DNA of 49,012 bases from Elusimicrobia bacterium RIFOXYA2_FULL_47_53 (GCA_001800315.1 MGVE01000016.1:67432-116443), one strand, 5' to 3'. Shown: positions 34,614 through 43,786, numbered from the stretch's first letter. Numbers and translations: made by a program. The notes: generated from the letters alone by a model not told the origin.

Positions 34614-35291
34614 ATGCAGATAAAAATTCCGAAATTTATGATGAAGAAGGGAGTGGTAATTCGGGTAAACCCTAAACCGCTTGACTCGGCCGCGCCTCAG
34701 CAGCCCGAGAAACCAAAAACTTCCCAGGAAGATGACCTGCGAAAAAAATCCACCCCTGCCTTAATTGATTCTTTAAACGACAACGATCCATTCATCCGTT
34801 CCGTAGCCGCGGAGGTATTAGGCAGGCTCAAAGAAAAGGTTGCCGTTGATGAGTTGATAGCGGCGCTTAAGGACCATTCCAAGCATGTAAGGGAAAAGGC
34901 CGCGATAGCGTTGGGGCATATCGGAGATAAATCGGCCGTGCCGGCGCTCATAGAATCTTTAAATGACGAATCCGAAGAAGTGCGGGTGACAGTGGCGGGC
35001 GTTTTGGGCCATTTGCACGATAAAATGGCGGTGCCGGCTCTTATCCAGGCGCTTTCCGATCCGAGCCCTCTTGCCAGGATGAAGGCGGCTATTTCGCTGG
35101 GCATAATAAAAGATCCGGCAGCCGTAACGCCCCTTTTCAATACTTTGAAAGACGAGAACGAACTGGTCAGAAAATATGCCTGCGAAGCTCTCGGAAATAT
35201 CGGCAGGCCCGCCGTTCCGGCTCTTCTGCTGGCCCTCAGGGATGACAGGGTTCGCGCGCATGCCGCCCAGTCACTGATAAAAATAAAATAA
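34614..35291 (+). CDS. HEAT-repeat protein A
   Basis: 225 residues. After a charged, Pro-rich N-terminus (1-45) come about five or six 31-residue HEAT/PBS-lyase repeats with the pattern AVPALIESLNDESEEVRVTVAGVLGHLHDK. Such alpha solenoids are protein-binding scaffolds; no catalytic residue is visible. It lies 2 bases after the PilZ gene and 5 bases before a sister gene, and shares most of its sequence with that sister from about residue 50 on. Cytoplasmic; no signal peptide. Confidence 0.88.
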   Translation: MQIKIPKFMMKKGVVIRVNPKPLDSAAPQQPEKPKTSQEDDLRKKSTPALIDSLNDNDPFIRSVAAEVLGRLKEKVAVDELIAALKDHSKHVREKAAIALGHIGDKSAVPALIESLNDESEEVRVTVAGVLGHLHDKMAVPALIQALSDPSPLARMKAAISLGIIKDPAAVTPLFNTLKDENELVRKYACEALGNIGRPAVPALLLALRDDRVRAHAAQSLIKIK

Positions 35292-35296
35292 TTATT

Positions 35297-35911
35297 ATGC
35301 CGATTTCTGGATTCTTTTCAAAGTTATTCAACAGCGTGCCATCCGGAGACCTCGCGTCGCCCGGACGGCTTAACGCCTCTTTAGCCGAGGGGATAAAGGA
35401 TCAGGATGTCCTTGTCAGAGCCATAAGCATTGAGCTTGCCGGAAAAGTAAAAGACACCTCCCTGGTGCCTTTATTGATTGAGGCGCTTAAGGATCCTTTT
35501 CATGTCATCCGCCAGAAAGCCGCGCAGACGCTCGGCCACATAGGCAGCAGGAAGGCGCTTCCGGCCCTAATTGAAGCCATAGAAGACCCTTCCGACGAAG
35601 TTCGCGTGACTGTCGCCGGTGTACTGGGATATATTAAGGATAAGACCGCGGTTCCGGCGCTTATAGCCGCTCTTTCGGACAAAAACCCTCACGCGCGCAT
35701 GAAAGCCGCGATATCTTTAGGTTATCTCTGCGACCCAAAAGCCATTGAGCCGCTCGCGAAAACAATGAAGGACGAAAACGAGCTGGTCAGAAAATATGCC
35801 TGCGCCGCGCTCGGGAATTTCGGGCGCAAGGCCGTGCCGGCCCTGCTTGAAGCCATGAAAGAAGAAAAAATGAGAGAGTATGTCAGCGAATCTCTAATGA
35901 AAATAAAATGA
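35297..35911 (+). CDS. HEAT-repeat protein B (paralogue of A)
   Basis: 204 residues, about five or six HEAT repeats covering residues 25-204, for example KALPALIEAIEDPSDEVRVTVAGVLGYIKDK. Long stretches match protein A (DENELVRKYAC-ALGN-GR-AVPALL), so the two come from a tandem gene duplication. The N-termini differ (a short hydrophobic MPISGFFSKLFNSV here), which may send them to different partners. It lies 15 bases before leuS. Confidence 0.88.
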   Translation: MPISGFFSKLFNSVPSGDLASPGRLNASLAEGIKDQDVLVRAISIELAGKVKDTSLVPLLIEALKDPFHVIRQKAAQTLGHIGSRKALPALIEAIEDPSDEVRVTVAGVLGYIKDKTAVPALIAALSDKNPHARMKAAISLGYLCDPKAIEPLAKTMKDENELVRKYACAALGNFGRKAVPALLEAMKEEKMREYVSESLMKIK

Positions 35912-35926
35912 AAGGCGAGTAAAAAA

Positions 35927-38401
35927 ATGGTCAGTTATAATTTTGCTGAAATTGAGAAAAAGTGGCAGAAACATTGGAATGATAAGGGCCTCTTTAAGGC
36001 CGACGACAAAGGCGTAAAACCAAAGTATTACTGCCTTGTCATGTTCCCGTATCCTTCGGGTAAACTGCACATGGGCCATGTCAGGAATTATGTGTTAGGG
36101 GATGTTTTCGCCAGGTACTACAGAATGAAGGGCTTCAATGTTCTTCAGCCCATAGGCTGGGATGCTTTCGGCCTCCCCGCGGAAAACGCGGCGATCAAAA
36201 ATAAAATTCACCCCGAGAAGTGGACCAGGGAAAACATCAAGCACATGGCCTCTCAGCTTAAAGATATAGGCATTTCGTACGACTGGAACCGCGAGCTTGC
36301 CACCTGTGACGAGCAGTACTACAGGTGGAACCAGTGGTTTTTCATTAAGATGTGGGAGAAAGGCCTCGCCTACCGCAAGAAAGCCAGAGTGAACTGGTGC
36401 CCTTCCTGCGGGACCGTGTTGGCGAACGAACAGGTCAACCAGGGAAAATGCTGGCGCTGCGACTCCGCGGTGGAAGACAGAGACCTGGAGCAGTGGTTTT
36501 TTAAAATTACGCAGTATTCCGACGAGCTTCTCTCGGGGCACGATGAACTCAAAGACGGCTGGCCCGAAGAAGTCCTTTTAATGCAGAAAAACTGGATAGG
36601 CAAATCCACCGGAGCTGAAATTGATTTTAAAGTTGTCTCCGATTCAGGCCGCGAATCATTTATAAAAGTATTTACCACCAGGCCCGACACGCTTTTCGGT
36701 GCCACCTTCATGGTTATTGCCCCGGAGCACGCTATAATAAAACAGTTTCATGAGGATATAAAAAATCACGGCGAACTGGACGATTACGCGGCGCAGGCTA
36801 AAAAGAAGTCCACTATTGAGCGCCTTTCCGACGAGAAAGATAAAACCGGCATAAGAGTCGCCGGCCTCTCGGCTGTTAACCCCGTGAACAATTCCAAACT
36901 GCCCATATTCGTGTCGGATTATGTGCTGACCGATTACGGCACCGGCGCTATAATGTCCGTCCCGGCCCATGACCAGCGGGACTGGGACTTCGCGAAGAAA
37001 TACAACCTGCCTGTTGTTGAAGTTATCCATTCAAAGGATTCTGACATTTCAAAGAAGGCCTACGAGGGCGAAGGCAAAATGGTTAACTCTGGGCAGTTCA
37101 ACGGCATAAGCTCGGTTGAAGCGCTTGAAAAAGTAACCGCCTGGGTTGACGGCCAAAAACTCGGCAAAAAGACCGTGAATTTCAGGCTGAAAGACTGGCT
37201 GCTCTCGCGGCAACGCTACTGGGGAACGCCAATACCAATGATTCACTGTGAAAAGTGCGGCACTCTGCCGGTTCCGGAAAAGGAGCTTCCTGTGGTGCTG
37301 CCTCAGGATATTCAGATAACAGGAAAAGGCGGGTCTCCGCTTGCCGAGTCGGCTTCTTTTGTAAAAGCCAAATGCCCGAAATGCGGAGGCAAGGCAAAGC
37401 GGGAAACCGACACCATGGACACCTTTGTGGATTCTTCCTGGTACTTCGCCCGTTATTGCGACTCAAAAAACGACAAACTCCCGTTTTCGCCAGAGCTTGC
37501 CGATAAATGGATGCCGGTTGACCAGTATGTCGGTGGAATTGAACATGCCTGCATGCACCTTATATATTCCAGGTTCTGGTTTAAGGTTATGAGAGACCTG
37601 GGTCTTGTCAAAGCCAATGAACCCTTTAAGAGGCTTCTTACCCAGGGCATGGTAACCCTCGGCGGCAGCGCCATGTCAAAATCCAAAGGCAACATAGTCA
37701 CGCAGGACGAGATAATATCAAAATACGGAGCCGATACCGCCAGGCTCTTCATAATGTTCGCGGCTCCTCCCGAAAAACAGCTTGAATGGTCCTCGGAAGG
37801 CGTTGAGGGTTCCTGGCGTTTCATTAACAGGGTTATTCGCCTTGTGGAGCGCATAAAGGAACCGTCGCCCAACAATCAGCAGAGTTCCGTGGAACAGACC
37901 GAGGCAAAGAAAGCCGCCAACGCTTCACTGCGCACTCTCATACACAGGACGATCAAAAAAGTTACGACCGATATAGAAAAAGAACAGCAGCTTAACACCG
38001 CTATAGCGGCGGTAATGGAACTGGTAAACGCCCTTTACTCTTATTCCTACTTCGGCGACGATATTTCAAAACAGGCCGTTGAAACAGTGGTTCTTCTGCT
38101 GGCGCCGTTCACTCCTCATGTGGCCGAAGAGCTTTGGGCTGAACTCGGGCACAAAGAAAGCCTGCTTCTGACGAAGTGGCCCGAAACGATGGACGAGTTC
38201 CTCAAAGAGGAAAATGTTGAACTGCCGGTTCAGATAAACGGAAAGCTCAGGGGCCTTGTGCAGGTAAAATCAGGAATATCCGAGGCCGAACTCAGGTCTA
38301 TAATAGAGAATGAGCCGCGCTTCAGGCCCTACATAAACAGCAGAGGCATAAAGAAATTCATTTATGTGCCCGGCAAAATAGTAAACCTTGTCGCCAATTG
38401 A
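35927..38401 (+). CDS. leuS: Leucyl-tRNA synthetase
   Basis: 824 residues, full length. Class I signature PYPSGKLHMGHVRNY (HIGH form), zinc-type Cys pairs CPSCGTVL...CWRC, the CP1 editing domain (about 220-415, with TTRPDTLFGATFMVIAPEH and the T-rich/GTGAIMSVPAHDQRDWDFA segment), a second Cys cluster CEKCG...CPKCG, DTMDTFVDSSWYFARYCD, and the KMSKS loop AMSKSKGN. An anticodon domain and C-terminal tail end in KFIYVPGKIVNLVAN. It is followed by lptE and holA, as in E. coli. Confidence 0.98.
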   Translation: MVSYNFAEIEKKWQKHWNDKGLFKADDKGVKPKYYCLVMFPYPSGKLHMGHVRNYVLGDVFARYYRMKGFNVLQPIGWDAFGLPAENAAIKNKIHPEKWTRENIKHMASQLKDIGISYDWNRELATCDEQYYRWNQWFFIKMWEKGLAYRKKARVNWCPSCGTVLANEQVNQGKCWRCDSAVEDRDLEQWFFKITQYSDELLSGHDELKDGWPEEVLLMQKNWIGKSTGAEIDFKVVSDSGRESFIKVFTTRPDTLFGATFMVIAPEHAIIKQFHEDIKNHGELDDYAAQAKKKSTIERLSDEKDKTGIRVAGLSAVNPVNNSKLPIFVSDYVLTDYGTGAIMSVPAHDQRDWDFAKKYNLPVVEVIHSKDSDISKKAYEGEGKMVNSGQFNGISSVEALEKVTAWVDGQKLGKKTVNFRLKDWLLSRQRYWGTPIPMIHCEKCGTLPVPEKELPVVLPQDIQITGKGGSPLAESASFVKAKCPKCGGKAKRETDTMDTFVDSSWYFARYCDSKNDKLPFSPELADKWMPVDQYVGGIEHACMHLIYSRFWFKVMRDLGLVKANEPFKRLLTQGMVTLGGSAMSKSKGNIVTQDEIISKYGADTARLFIMFAAPPEKQLEWSSEGVEGSWRFINRVIRLVERIKEPSPNNQQSSVEQTEAKKAANASLRTLIHRTIKKVTTDIEKEQQLNTAIAAVMELVNALYSYSYFGDDISKQAVETVVLLLAPFTPHVAEELWAELGHKESLLLTKWPETMDEFLKEENVELPVQINGKLRGLVQVKSGISEAELRSIIENEPRFRPYINSRGIKKFIYVPGKIVNLVAN

Positions 38402-38434
38402 AATTTTACCGCTAAACGCGGCCTTGGAGGGAAT

Positions 38435-38998
38435 ATGTACAGAAAGTTTTTACTGGCAGTCCCGGCGATTCTTTTCACCGGCGTTATATTTTTTACGGGC
38501 TGTTCTTCGCCGTACACACCCGCGCCTCAAATTCTTCCGGCCCACATCAAAAGGGTAGCCATACGGCCGGTTATTAACAACACCTCTCAGTACGGGCTTG
38601 AGGAAAAAATGACCCTTGCCATTACCGACGAGTTTGTCAGAGACGGCAGGCTTGCCGTGGTAAACAGCGAAAGCGAAGCCGACGGCATTGTCGTAACCGA
38701 GATAAACCGATATATTCTTCAGCCTCTTACCTACGACTCCAATATGGTAACCGAGCAGTACAAGCTGTGGGTGCTGTTAAATGTCTACTTTATTGACAGA
38801 GTTAACAATGTTACCCTGTGGTCTGAGGCAAACCTTGAAGGCGTGCAGATATTTTACGACGCCACCAGGCCCGGCGGGCGTTCCGAAGAAGAAGTCCGCG
38901 AAACTCTCTGGAGCAACTTTGCCAGAGATATTACAAAAAGAACTGTAGAGGGCTTTGGCTCGGTCAGCGGCGCCTCGGACAAAAAAATACCAAAGTAA
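38435..38998 (+). CDS. lptE: LptE-like lipopolysaccharide assembly lipoprotein
   Basis: 187 residues. The signal sequence ends in a lipobox-like FTGC with the Cys at about residue 23, so it is a lipoprotein. The body follows the LptE pattern: IKRVAIRPVINNTSQYGLEEKMTLAITDEFVRDGRLAVV, a strand pair with YDSNMVTEQYKLWVLLNVYFID, and a C-terminal helix with ARDITKR. LptE plugs LptD and helps export LPS to the outer leaflet. The leuS-lptE-holA order matches proteobacteria, which supports the call. Stop TAA shares its last base with the holA start. Confidence 0.82.
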   Translation: MYRKFLLAVPAILFTGVIFFTGCSSPYTPAPQILPAHIKRVAIRPVINNTSQYGLEEKMTLAITDEFVRDGRLAVVNSESEADGIVVTEINRYILQPLTYDSNMVTEQYKLWVLLNVYFIDRVNNVTLWSEANLEGVQIFYDATRPGGRSEEEVRETLWSNFARDITKRTVEGFGSVSGASDKKIPK

Positions 38999-40026
38999 TG
39001 CCAAATATAAAACCCCAGGATTTTTACGGCCAGCTTAAGAAAAAACAATTCCAGCCGGTGTACCTCATAGCCGGCGAGGAAACCTATCTGGTTGACGAGG
39101 CCGTAAACGCCGTTGAAAAAGCGGTGAATACGGACGACTTAAACAAAGAAGTTTTCTTCGCTCCGGACTTTTCCGTTGACACACTTCTGATGGCCGCCCA
39201 GACGCTTCCTTTTTTATCCGACCGGCGACTGCTTATAGTCAAGAATGCCGAGAGGCTCAAGGCGGCGGATTCTTCAAAGCTGGCCGACTTCCTAAAAATG
39301 CCCTCCACGGCCTGTTGCATGGTTTTGATATGGAACGAAAGGCCGGCCAAGGGAGATAAGTCTTCAAAACTTTTTGAGGCGGCGGGCGCCGCTGGGGCGA
39401 TTGTTGAATTCAGGGCTCTTTACGACAGAGAACTGCCGGTCTGGGTGGCGCAGAAAGTTAAATCGCATTCAAAAACTATTTCCGCGCATGCCATAGATTA
39501 TCTGATAGCAGAATCCGGGAACAATCTGCTGGAACTTGAAAATGAAATTGAGAAACTGGTTCTTTTTTCCGGAAAGTCAAAAGAGATTTCGCTTGAAGCC
39601 GTTGAAAAAATAAGCGGCCACACAAAACAAAAAAACCTCAACCAGCTTTCAGAAGCGGTTGAGTCCAAATCAACAGCCGCGGCCTTAAAGATAGTGGACG
39701 GACTGCTTGAAGAGGGGGAGATACCCCTTCGCATGCTCGCGACGCTGAACAGGGTTTTCAGGCGCCTGCTTACGGCAAAAAGCCTCATGCTGGAAAATGG
39801 GAAAGATGATGCCGACATTCGGGCCGAATTGCGCCTGCATCAGTATTTTGACCGGTTTTTTTTCTCCAACCTGTCCAAGTATTCTCTGGCGGAGTTAAAT
39901 CAAAGCATTGAAACCATTTTGCGGGCCGACCTGGAGCTTAAAACATCCAGCAGGCCGGAGCAGTTTGTTTTTGAAGAGTTGATTCTTTCCCTGACCGGGA
40001 AAAATAAAAAAGCAGCCGTTATTTAA
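38998..40026 (+). CDS. holA: DNA polymerase III delta subunit
   Basis: 342 residues. Clamp-loader delta subunit that opens the beta clamp. It has YLIAGEETYLVDEAVNAVE at the N-terminus, TLPFLSDRRLLIVKNAERL, a domain II around LLELENEIEKLVLF and a C-terminal domain with LRMLATLNRVFRRLL. Delta lacks a working ATPase site, as here. It overlaps the lptE stop by one base and ends inside the two-way terminator. Confidence 0.93.
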   Translation: MPNIKPQDFYGQLKKKQFQPVYLIAGEETYLVDEAVNAVEKAVNTDDLNKEVFFAPDFSVDTLLMAAQTLPFLSDRRLLIVKNAERLKAADSSKLADFLKMPSTACCMVLIWNERPAKGDKSSKLFEAAGAAGAIVEFRALYDRELPVWVAQKVKSHSKTISAHAIDYLIAESGNNLLELENEIEKLVLFSGKSKEISLEAVEKISGHTKQKNLNQLSEAVESKSTAAALKIVDGLLEEGEIPLRMLATLNRVFRRLLTAKSLMLENGKDDADIRAELRLHQYFDRFFFSNLSKYSLAELNQSIETILRADLELKTSSRPEQFVFEELILSLTGKNKKAAVI

Positions 40027-40045
40027 TAATACCGGCTGCCTTTTA
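40006..40045. terminator. Bidirectional terminator between holA and rpsT
   Basis: GCAGCCG (40012-40018) pairs with CGGCTGC (40033-40039). An A-rich run precedes it (AAAAAA, 40006-40011) and a TTTT follows (40041-40044), so both strands have a U tract. It lies across the holA stop and serves holA on + and rpsT on -. Confidence 0.8.
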
Positions 40046-40060
40046 ACAATATACTAAAAG

Positions 40061-40342
40061 CTATTTGCTGATTGAATGAACAAGTTTTGAAAGCCTGGCT
40101 CTCTGGTTGGATGCCGCGTTCTTATGGATAACATTGCGGCGGGCAGCCTTGTCCCATTCCGAAAAGGCCGTGCGGAGAAGCTCCTGAGCGGATTTCAAAT
40201 CTTTTTTCGCCACGGCTTCCTCAACTTTTTTTACAAGAGTTTTAATCTTGCTTTTCACGGAAAGATTCTGCGCGGCGCGGCGTTTTGATTTACGATGTTC
40301 TTTAAGCGCCGAAGTGTGCCGGCCGGTCTTTAATTTTGCCAT
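40061..40342 (-). CDS. rpsT: Small ribosomal subunit protein bS20
   Basis: 93 residues, basic, the only clear - strand gene in the window. It begins MAKLKTGRHTSALKEHRKSKRRAAQNLSVKSKIKT and has the three-helix bS20 layout, ending near NQRARLSKLVHSISK. The start has GGAGG 7 bases upstream on the - strand. It has its own promoter (40381-40409) and shares the terminator with holA. The N-terminus has a few more residues than the E. coli protein. Confidence 0.96.
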   Translation of the reverse strand: MAKLKTGRHTSALKEHRKSKRRAAQNLSVKSKIKTLVKKVEEAVAKKDLKSAQELLRTAFSEWDKAARRNVIHKNAASNQRARLSKLVHSISK

Positions 40343-40380
40343 TTGATTCCTCCAGTATGTTTGTTTCTTTCAGTTAACGG

Positions 40381-40409
40381 ATTTTATCATTTTTTAATAC
40401 AGTAGTCAA
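40381..40409 (-). promoter_or_regulatory. Promoter for rpsT
   Basis: On the - strand TTGACT (complement of 40404-40409) and TAAAAT (complement of 40381-40386) are 17 bases apart. Transcription would start near 40374, about 30 bases ahead of the rpsT ATG. The region is divergent with murJ, whose ATG is at 40427. Confidence 0.75.
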
Positions 40410-40426
40410 ATTACGCCCGCGGACTA

Positions 40427-41989
40427 ATGAAAACACAAAAAAAACTAACTCATCACGCCGGTAAAGTAGCCGCCGGTACCATGGTTTCAAGAATTCTCGG
40501 CTATCTGAGGGATATGCTTGTGGCGCATACTTTCGGAGCCGGTTTTGCCGCCGACGCTTTCTACGCGGCCTACAGAATCCCGAATTTATTCCGCAGGCTT
40601 CTCGGAGAGGGAGCTCTGTCGGCTTCCTTTATACCAGTTTTAAGCGATTACCTGCATAACAAAAGCAGGGAGGAGACACAGAAATTCATTAACTCGCTCT
40701 TTACCGTGCTAACCCTGATCCTGCTCGCGCTTACGGCTCTCGGAATAATCTTCGCCCCTCAGCTTGTTAACATAATAGCCTATGGCTTCACCTCAGACCC
40801 CGACAAACTCGCGTTGACTATAGACCTGACGCGCCTTATGTTTCCGTTCCTGTTCTTTATCTGCCTCGCGGCCCTTGTGCTCGGCGTGCTCAACACTCTG
40901 AGCTCTTTTTTTGTGCCAGCGGTGGCGCCGGCTTCGCTGAGCGTCGCCGAAATAGGTTTTATCCTCGCCTTAGCCCCGCTTCTCTCTCCGGACAACCAGA
41001 TCAAAGGGCTGGCTATAAGCGTTATTATAGGAGGACTGGGCCAGCTCGTCATACAACTTCCCAAAATGGCGAAGTTGGGCTGGAAATTCGGATGGAACCC
41101 CGACTTTTCCCATCCGGGATTAAAAAGGGTCGGGACCCTGATGATCCCGTCAATGATCGGCCTTTCGGTTGACCAGATAAATTCTTTTGTTGACACCGTC
41201 TGCGCTTCATTCCTTATTCAGGGTTCTATTACGGCGCTGTATTACTCAAACCGCGTCATGCAGCTGCCGCTTGCCATTTTCGGCCTGGCGCTGGCAAGCG
41301 CCGCGCTCCCGGCGATGTCCAAATATGTCGCGCAGAACAATATCGCTTCCGTAAAAGAAACCATTAATTATTCCCTGAGGCTGATAATTTTCATTCTACT
41401 GCCTGCCACCGCCGGCCTTGTTGTGATAGGCCTCCCGATAATTGAGGTTCTGTTTCAGAGAGGGGAATTCAGCCATCAGGCATCATTGATGACTTACAGC
41501 GCTTTAGCATATTATTCTCTCGGCCTGCCCGCTTACGCTGCCGTAAAAATCCTCGCCAGCTCATTTTACGCGTTTCAGGATACAAAAGTGCCTGTCAAAA
41601 TAGCCGCGGCCGCCATGCTGTTAAATGCCGTCCTTAATATCCTTTTGATGAGGCCCATGGGCGTAGGCGGCCTCGCGCTTGCTTCTGCCATTTCCTCATG
41701 GGTTAACGCTGGAGCGCTCGCGTTTCTTTTAAGGAAAAAAATCGGCCCCCTGGGAATAAATAAGATAATCTCATCCACTTTAAAGACCATTATCGCCTCG
41801 GCGATAATGTCGGTTGTATCCTACATGATAGCCTACAGGTGGCTCCCGGCCTACCCGGGCATTGCCATGTTTGCCGCTCTCGCGGGAGGCGTGGCATCAT
41901 TTTTTGCCGCCGCCTACCTGCTGCGCGCTGAAGAAATTAAATCCATAATAAGCGTTCTCAAAAAAGAGAAACCGACTGGCAGCGATTAA
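40427..41989 (+). CDS. murJ: Lipid II flippase MurJ
   Basis: 520 residues with about 14 membrane spans. Near the N-terminus are GTMVSRILGYLRDMLVAHTFGAGFAADAFYAAYRIPNLFRRLLGEGALSASFIPV-type residues with the conserved Arg positions of the MurJ/MviN family, and PLAIFGLALASAALP near residue 280. It moves lipid II across the inner membrane for peptidoglycan growth. There is no clear Shine-Dalgarno. It is divergent from rpsT and 29 bases upstream of uvrC. Confidence 0.96.
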   Translation: MKTQKKLTHHAGKVAAGTMVSRILGYLRDMLVAHTFGAGFAADAFYAAYRIPNLFRRLLGEGALSASFIPVLSDYLHNKSREETQKFINSLFTVLTLILLALTALGIIFAPQLVNIIAYGFTSDPDKLALTIDLTRLMFPFLFFICLAALVLGVLNTLSSFFVPAVAPASLSVAEIGFILALAPLLSPDNQIKGLAISVIIGGLGQLVIQLPKMAKLGWKFGWNPDFSHPGLKRVGTLMIPSMIGLSVDQINSFVDTVCASFLIQGSITALYYSNRVMQLPLAIFGLALASAALPAMSKYVAQNNIASVKETINYSLRLIIFILLPATAGLVVIGLPIIEVLFQRGEFSHQASLMTYSALAYYSLGLPAYAAVKILASSFYAFQDTKVPVKIAAAAMLLNAVLNILLMRPMGVGGLALASAISSWVNAGALAFLLRKKIGPLGINKIISSTLKTIIASAIMSVVSYMIAYRWLPAYPGIAMFAALAGGVASFFAAAYLLRAEEIKSIISVLKKEKPTGSD

Positions 41990-42018
41990 TACAGGCTCAA
42001 GGTGCCTGCCGCCCGCAA

Positions 42019-43323
42019 ATGACTGAATTCATTGATTTTAAGAAATTTAAGAATTTGCCTGAATCTCCCGGCGTCTATATAATGAGAGACAACGCCGGAA
42101 GAATAATATATATAGGCAAAGCCAAGAATTTAAGAAAACGCGTTTCATCCTACTTCCGAAGCGATGTTGAAATAAAAGTCCGGTCAATCATTAATTCTTT
42201 GCGCCACCTGGATTATTTTCTGGCAGCTTCCGAGAGTGAAGCCCTGGTAGTTGAGCGCCAGCTTATCAACAGTTACAAACCGTTCTACAACGCCCTGTGG
42301 CGCGACGATAAATCCTACCCGTACCTCAAACTTTCCCTCAAAGAGGACTTTCCAAGGCTTTTTATCACAAGAAAACACCTGAATGACGGCAGCGCATACT
42401 TTGGGCCCTACCCTCAGGCTTTCCAGGTAAAAAACCTGCTTTCCTGGCTGCATAAGGCTTTCAGGTGGCGTTACTGCAGGATGGAAATATCGTCAGACAG
42501 GCTCCCTGAATGGAAAAAAGTTGCTTCCTGCCTCTATCTGCAAAGCGGGCGCTGCCCTGCCCCGTGCGCCGGAAAGATAAGCAAAAAAGATTACGGAAAA
42601 ATAGTTTCTGATTTAAAGTCATTTCTTAAGGGGAAATACGGCAGCCTGGTTGGAGAATGGCGCAATGAGATGAAGGCGCTGAGCCGGAACCGTGAATTTG
42701 AAAAAGCCGCCGAGATAAGAGACAGGATAGCCACGCTTGAAAAAATGTCCGAAAAAGTCACTCTCCGCGAGATAAAACCGCAGGATCTCGGCGCCGCGCT
42801 TGAATCCAGCAGGTCTCTTGAGGAAATCAAGAACGCGCTAAACCTCGCGAAATGGCCTGTTACGATTGAGGGTTTTGACATTTCAAACACATCCGGAACT
42901 CTGCCGGTCGGCTCCATGGTCAGATTTTACAACGGGAACCCCGACAAGGACAACTACCGGAGATTTAAAATAAAAACCGTGTCCGGCATAGACGACACAG
43001 CCATGCTAGGTGAAACCGTGTACAGAAGGTATTATTCTCTGAAAAACAACAAAGCCGGGCTTCCGGATCTTATTTTAATTGACGGCGGCAAGGGGCAGCT
43101 TTCCGCGGCTTTAGAAAGCCTTGAAAAGTTATCTCTAAAAATACCCCTGGTATCAATAGCCAAGAAAAATGAGGATCTTTTCGTCCCGGGTTCCGGCGCT
43201 CCCATAAAACTTTCAAAAGAAAGCGCAGGGCTTCATCTGCTGCAGGCTGTCAGAGACGAGGCTCACCGGTTCGCGGTCTCATACCACAGACAGAGGCGTT
43301 CAAAGCTGATGGGTCTGGACTGA
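42019..43323 (+). CDS. uvrC: UvrC excinuclease subunit, lacking the C-terminal HhH domain
   Basis: 434 residues, against about 590-620 usual. The GIY-YIG nuclease (about 13-95, SPGVYIMRD...IIYIGKAKNLRKR), the four Cys of the iron-sulphur site (C153, C171, C179, C183), a UVR helix pair (about 213-245) and the RNase H-like nuclease are present, with D287 (GFDISNTSG), D325/D326, D355 (LILIDGGKGQ) and H416 (AHRFAVSYHR). The protein then stops in RSKLMGLD, just where the two HhH motifs normally begin; I see no continuation in another frame. The GFDISH motif has N in place of H. Both incision sites look intact, but DNA binding may differ. Confidence 0.92.
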   Translation: MTEFIDFKKFKNLPESPGVYIMRDNAGRIIYIGKAKNLRKRVSSYFRSDVEIKVRSIINSLRHLDYFLAASESEALVVERQLINSYKPFYNALWRDDKSYPYLKLSLKEDFPRLFITRKHLNDGSAYFGPYPQAFQVKNLLSWLHKAFRWRYCRMEISSDRLPEWKKVASCLYLQSGRCPAPCAGKISKKDYGKIVSDLKSFLKGKYGSLVGEWRNEMKALSRNREFEKAAEIRDRIATLEKMSEKVTLREIKPQDLGAALESSRSLEEIKNALNLAKWPVTIEGFDISNTSGTLPVGSMVRFYNGNPDKDNYRRFKIKTVSGIDDTAMLGETVYRRYYSLKNNKAGLPDLILIDGGKGQLSAALESLEKLSLKIPLVSIAKKNEDLFVPGSGAPIKLSKESAGLHLLQAVRDEAHRFAVSYHRQRRSKLMGLD

Positions 43324-43345
43324 TTCAGCCTAAACAGGAGGATTC

Positions 43346-43669
43346 ATGGAGAATTTAACCGCAAAAGCCATTGAACTGTCGCAGCTCGTGTCGTATTCAG
43401 AAGGCGCCGTCGTCAGCCGAGAAATTTTACGCAAGGAACACGGCACGGTAACCGTTTTCGCGTTTGACGCGGGCCAGGGATTAAGCGAACACACCGCGCC
43501 TTTTGACGCCATGGTAACTATTCTTGACGGCGAGGCAGTCATAAACATATCGCGTAAACCGCATGAACTGAAAAAAGGGGAAACAATAATTATGCCCGCC
43601 GGAGAACCGCATTCGCTGATGGCTAAGAATAAATTTAAAATGCTGCTTACCATGATTAAATCAAATTAG
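43346..43669 (+). CDS. Small cupin domain protein
   Basis: 107 residues, one cupin fold. Motif 1 appears as GLSEHTAPFDAMVTILDGEA and motif 2 as MPAGEPHSLMA; the metal-type ligands include H near residue 52 and H near residue 93, fewer than the full 3-His/Glu set. Substrate is unknown; such stand-alone cupins can be enzymes or sensors. AGGAGG precedes the start by 6 bases. Confidence 0.82.
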   Translation: MENLTAKAIELSQLVSYSEGAVVSREILRKEHGTVTVFAFDAGQGLSEHTAPFDAMVTILDGEAVINISRKPHELKKGETIIMPAGEPHSLMAKNKFKMLLTMIKSN

Positions 43670-43786
43670 GTTCGCATGCCATTCAGATTCATGATCATTG
43701 ATTTTTTTTGAAAAAGCCTTGATTTTTACAAAATATTGAACAATAATATACGCGTAGTTCAATTTATTGAGACCGTGAGGCTTACC

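Noticed and set aside
43320-43345. Frameshift that would restore the UvrC HhH domain
   Set aside because: Downstream frames up to the cupin start offer only 22 bases and no HhH residues, so truncation, not a local frameshift, is the simpler reading.
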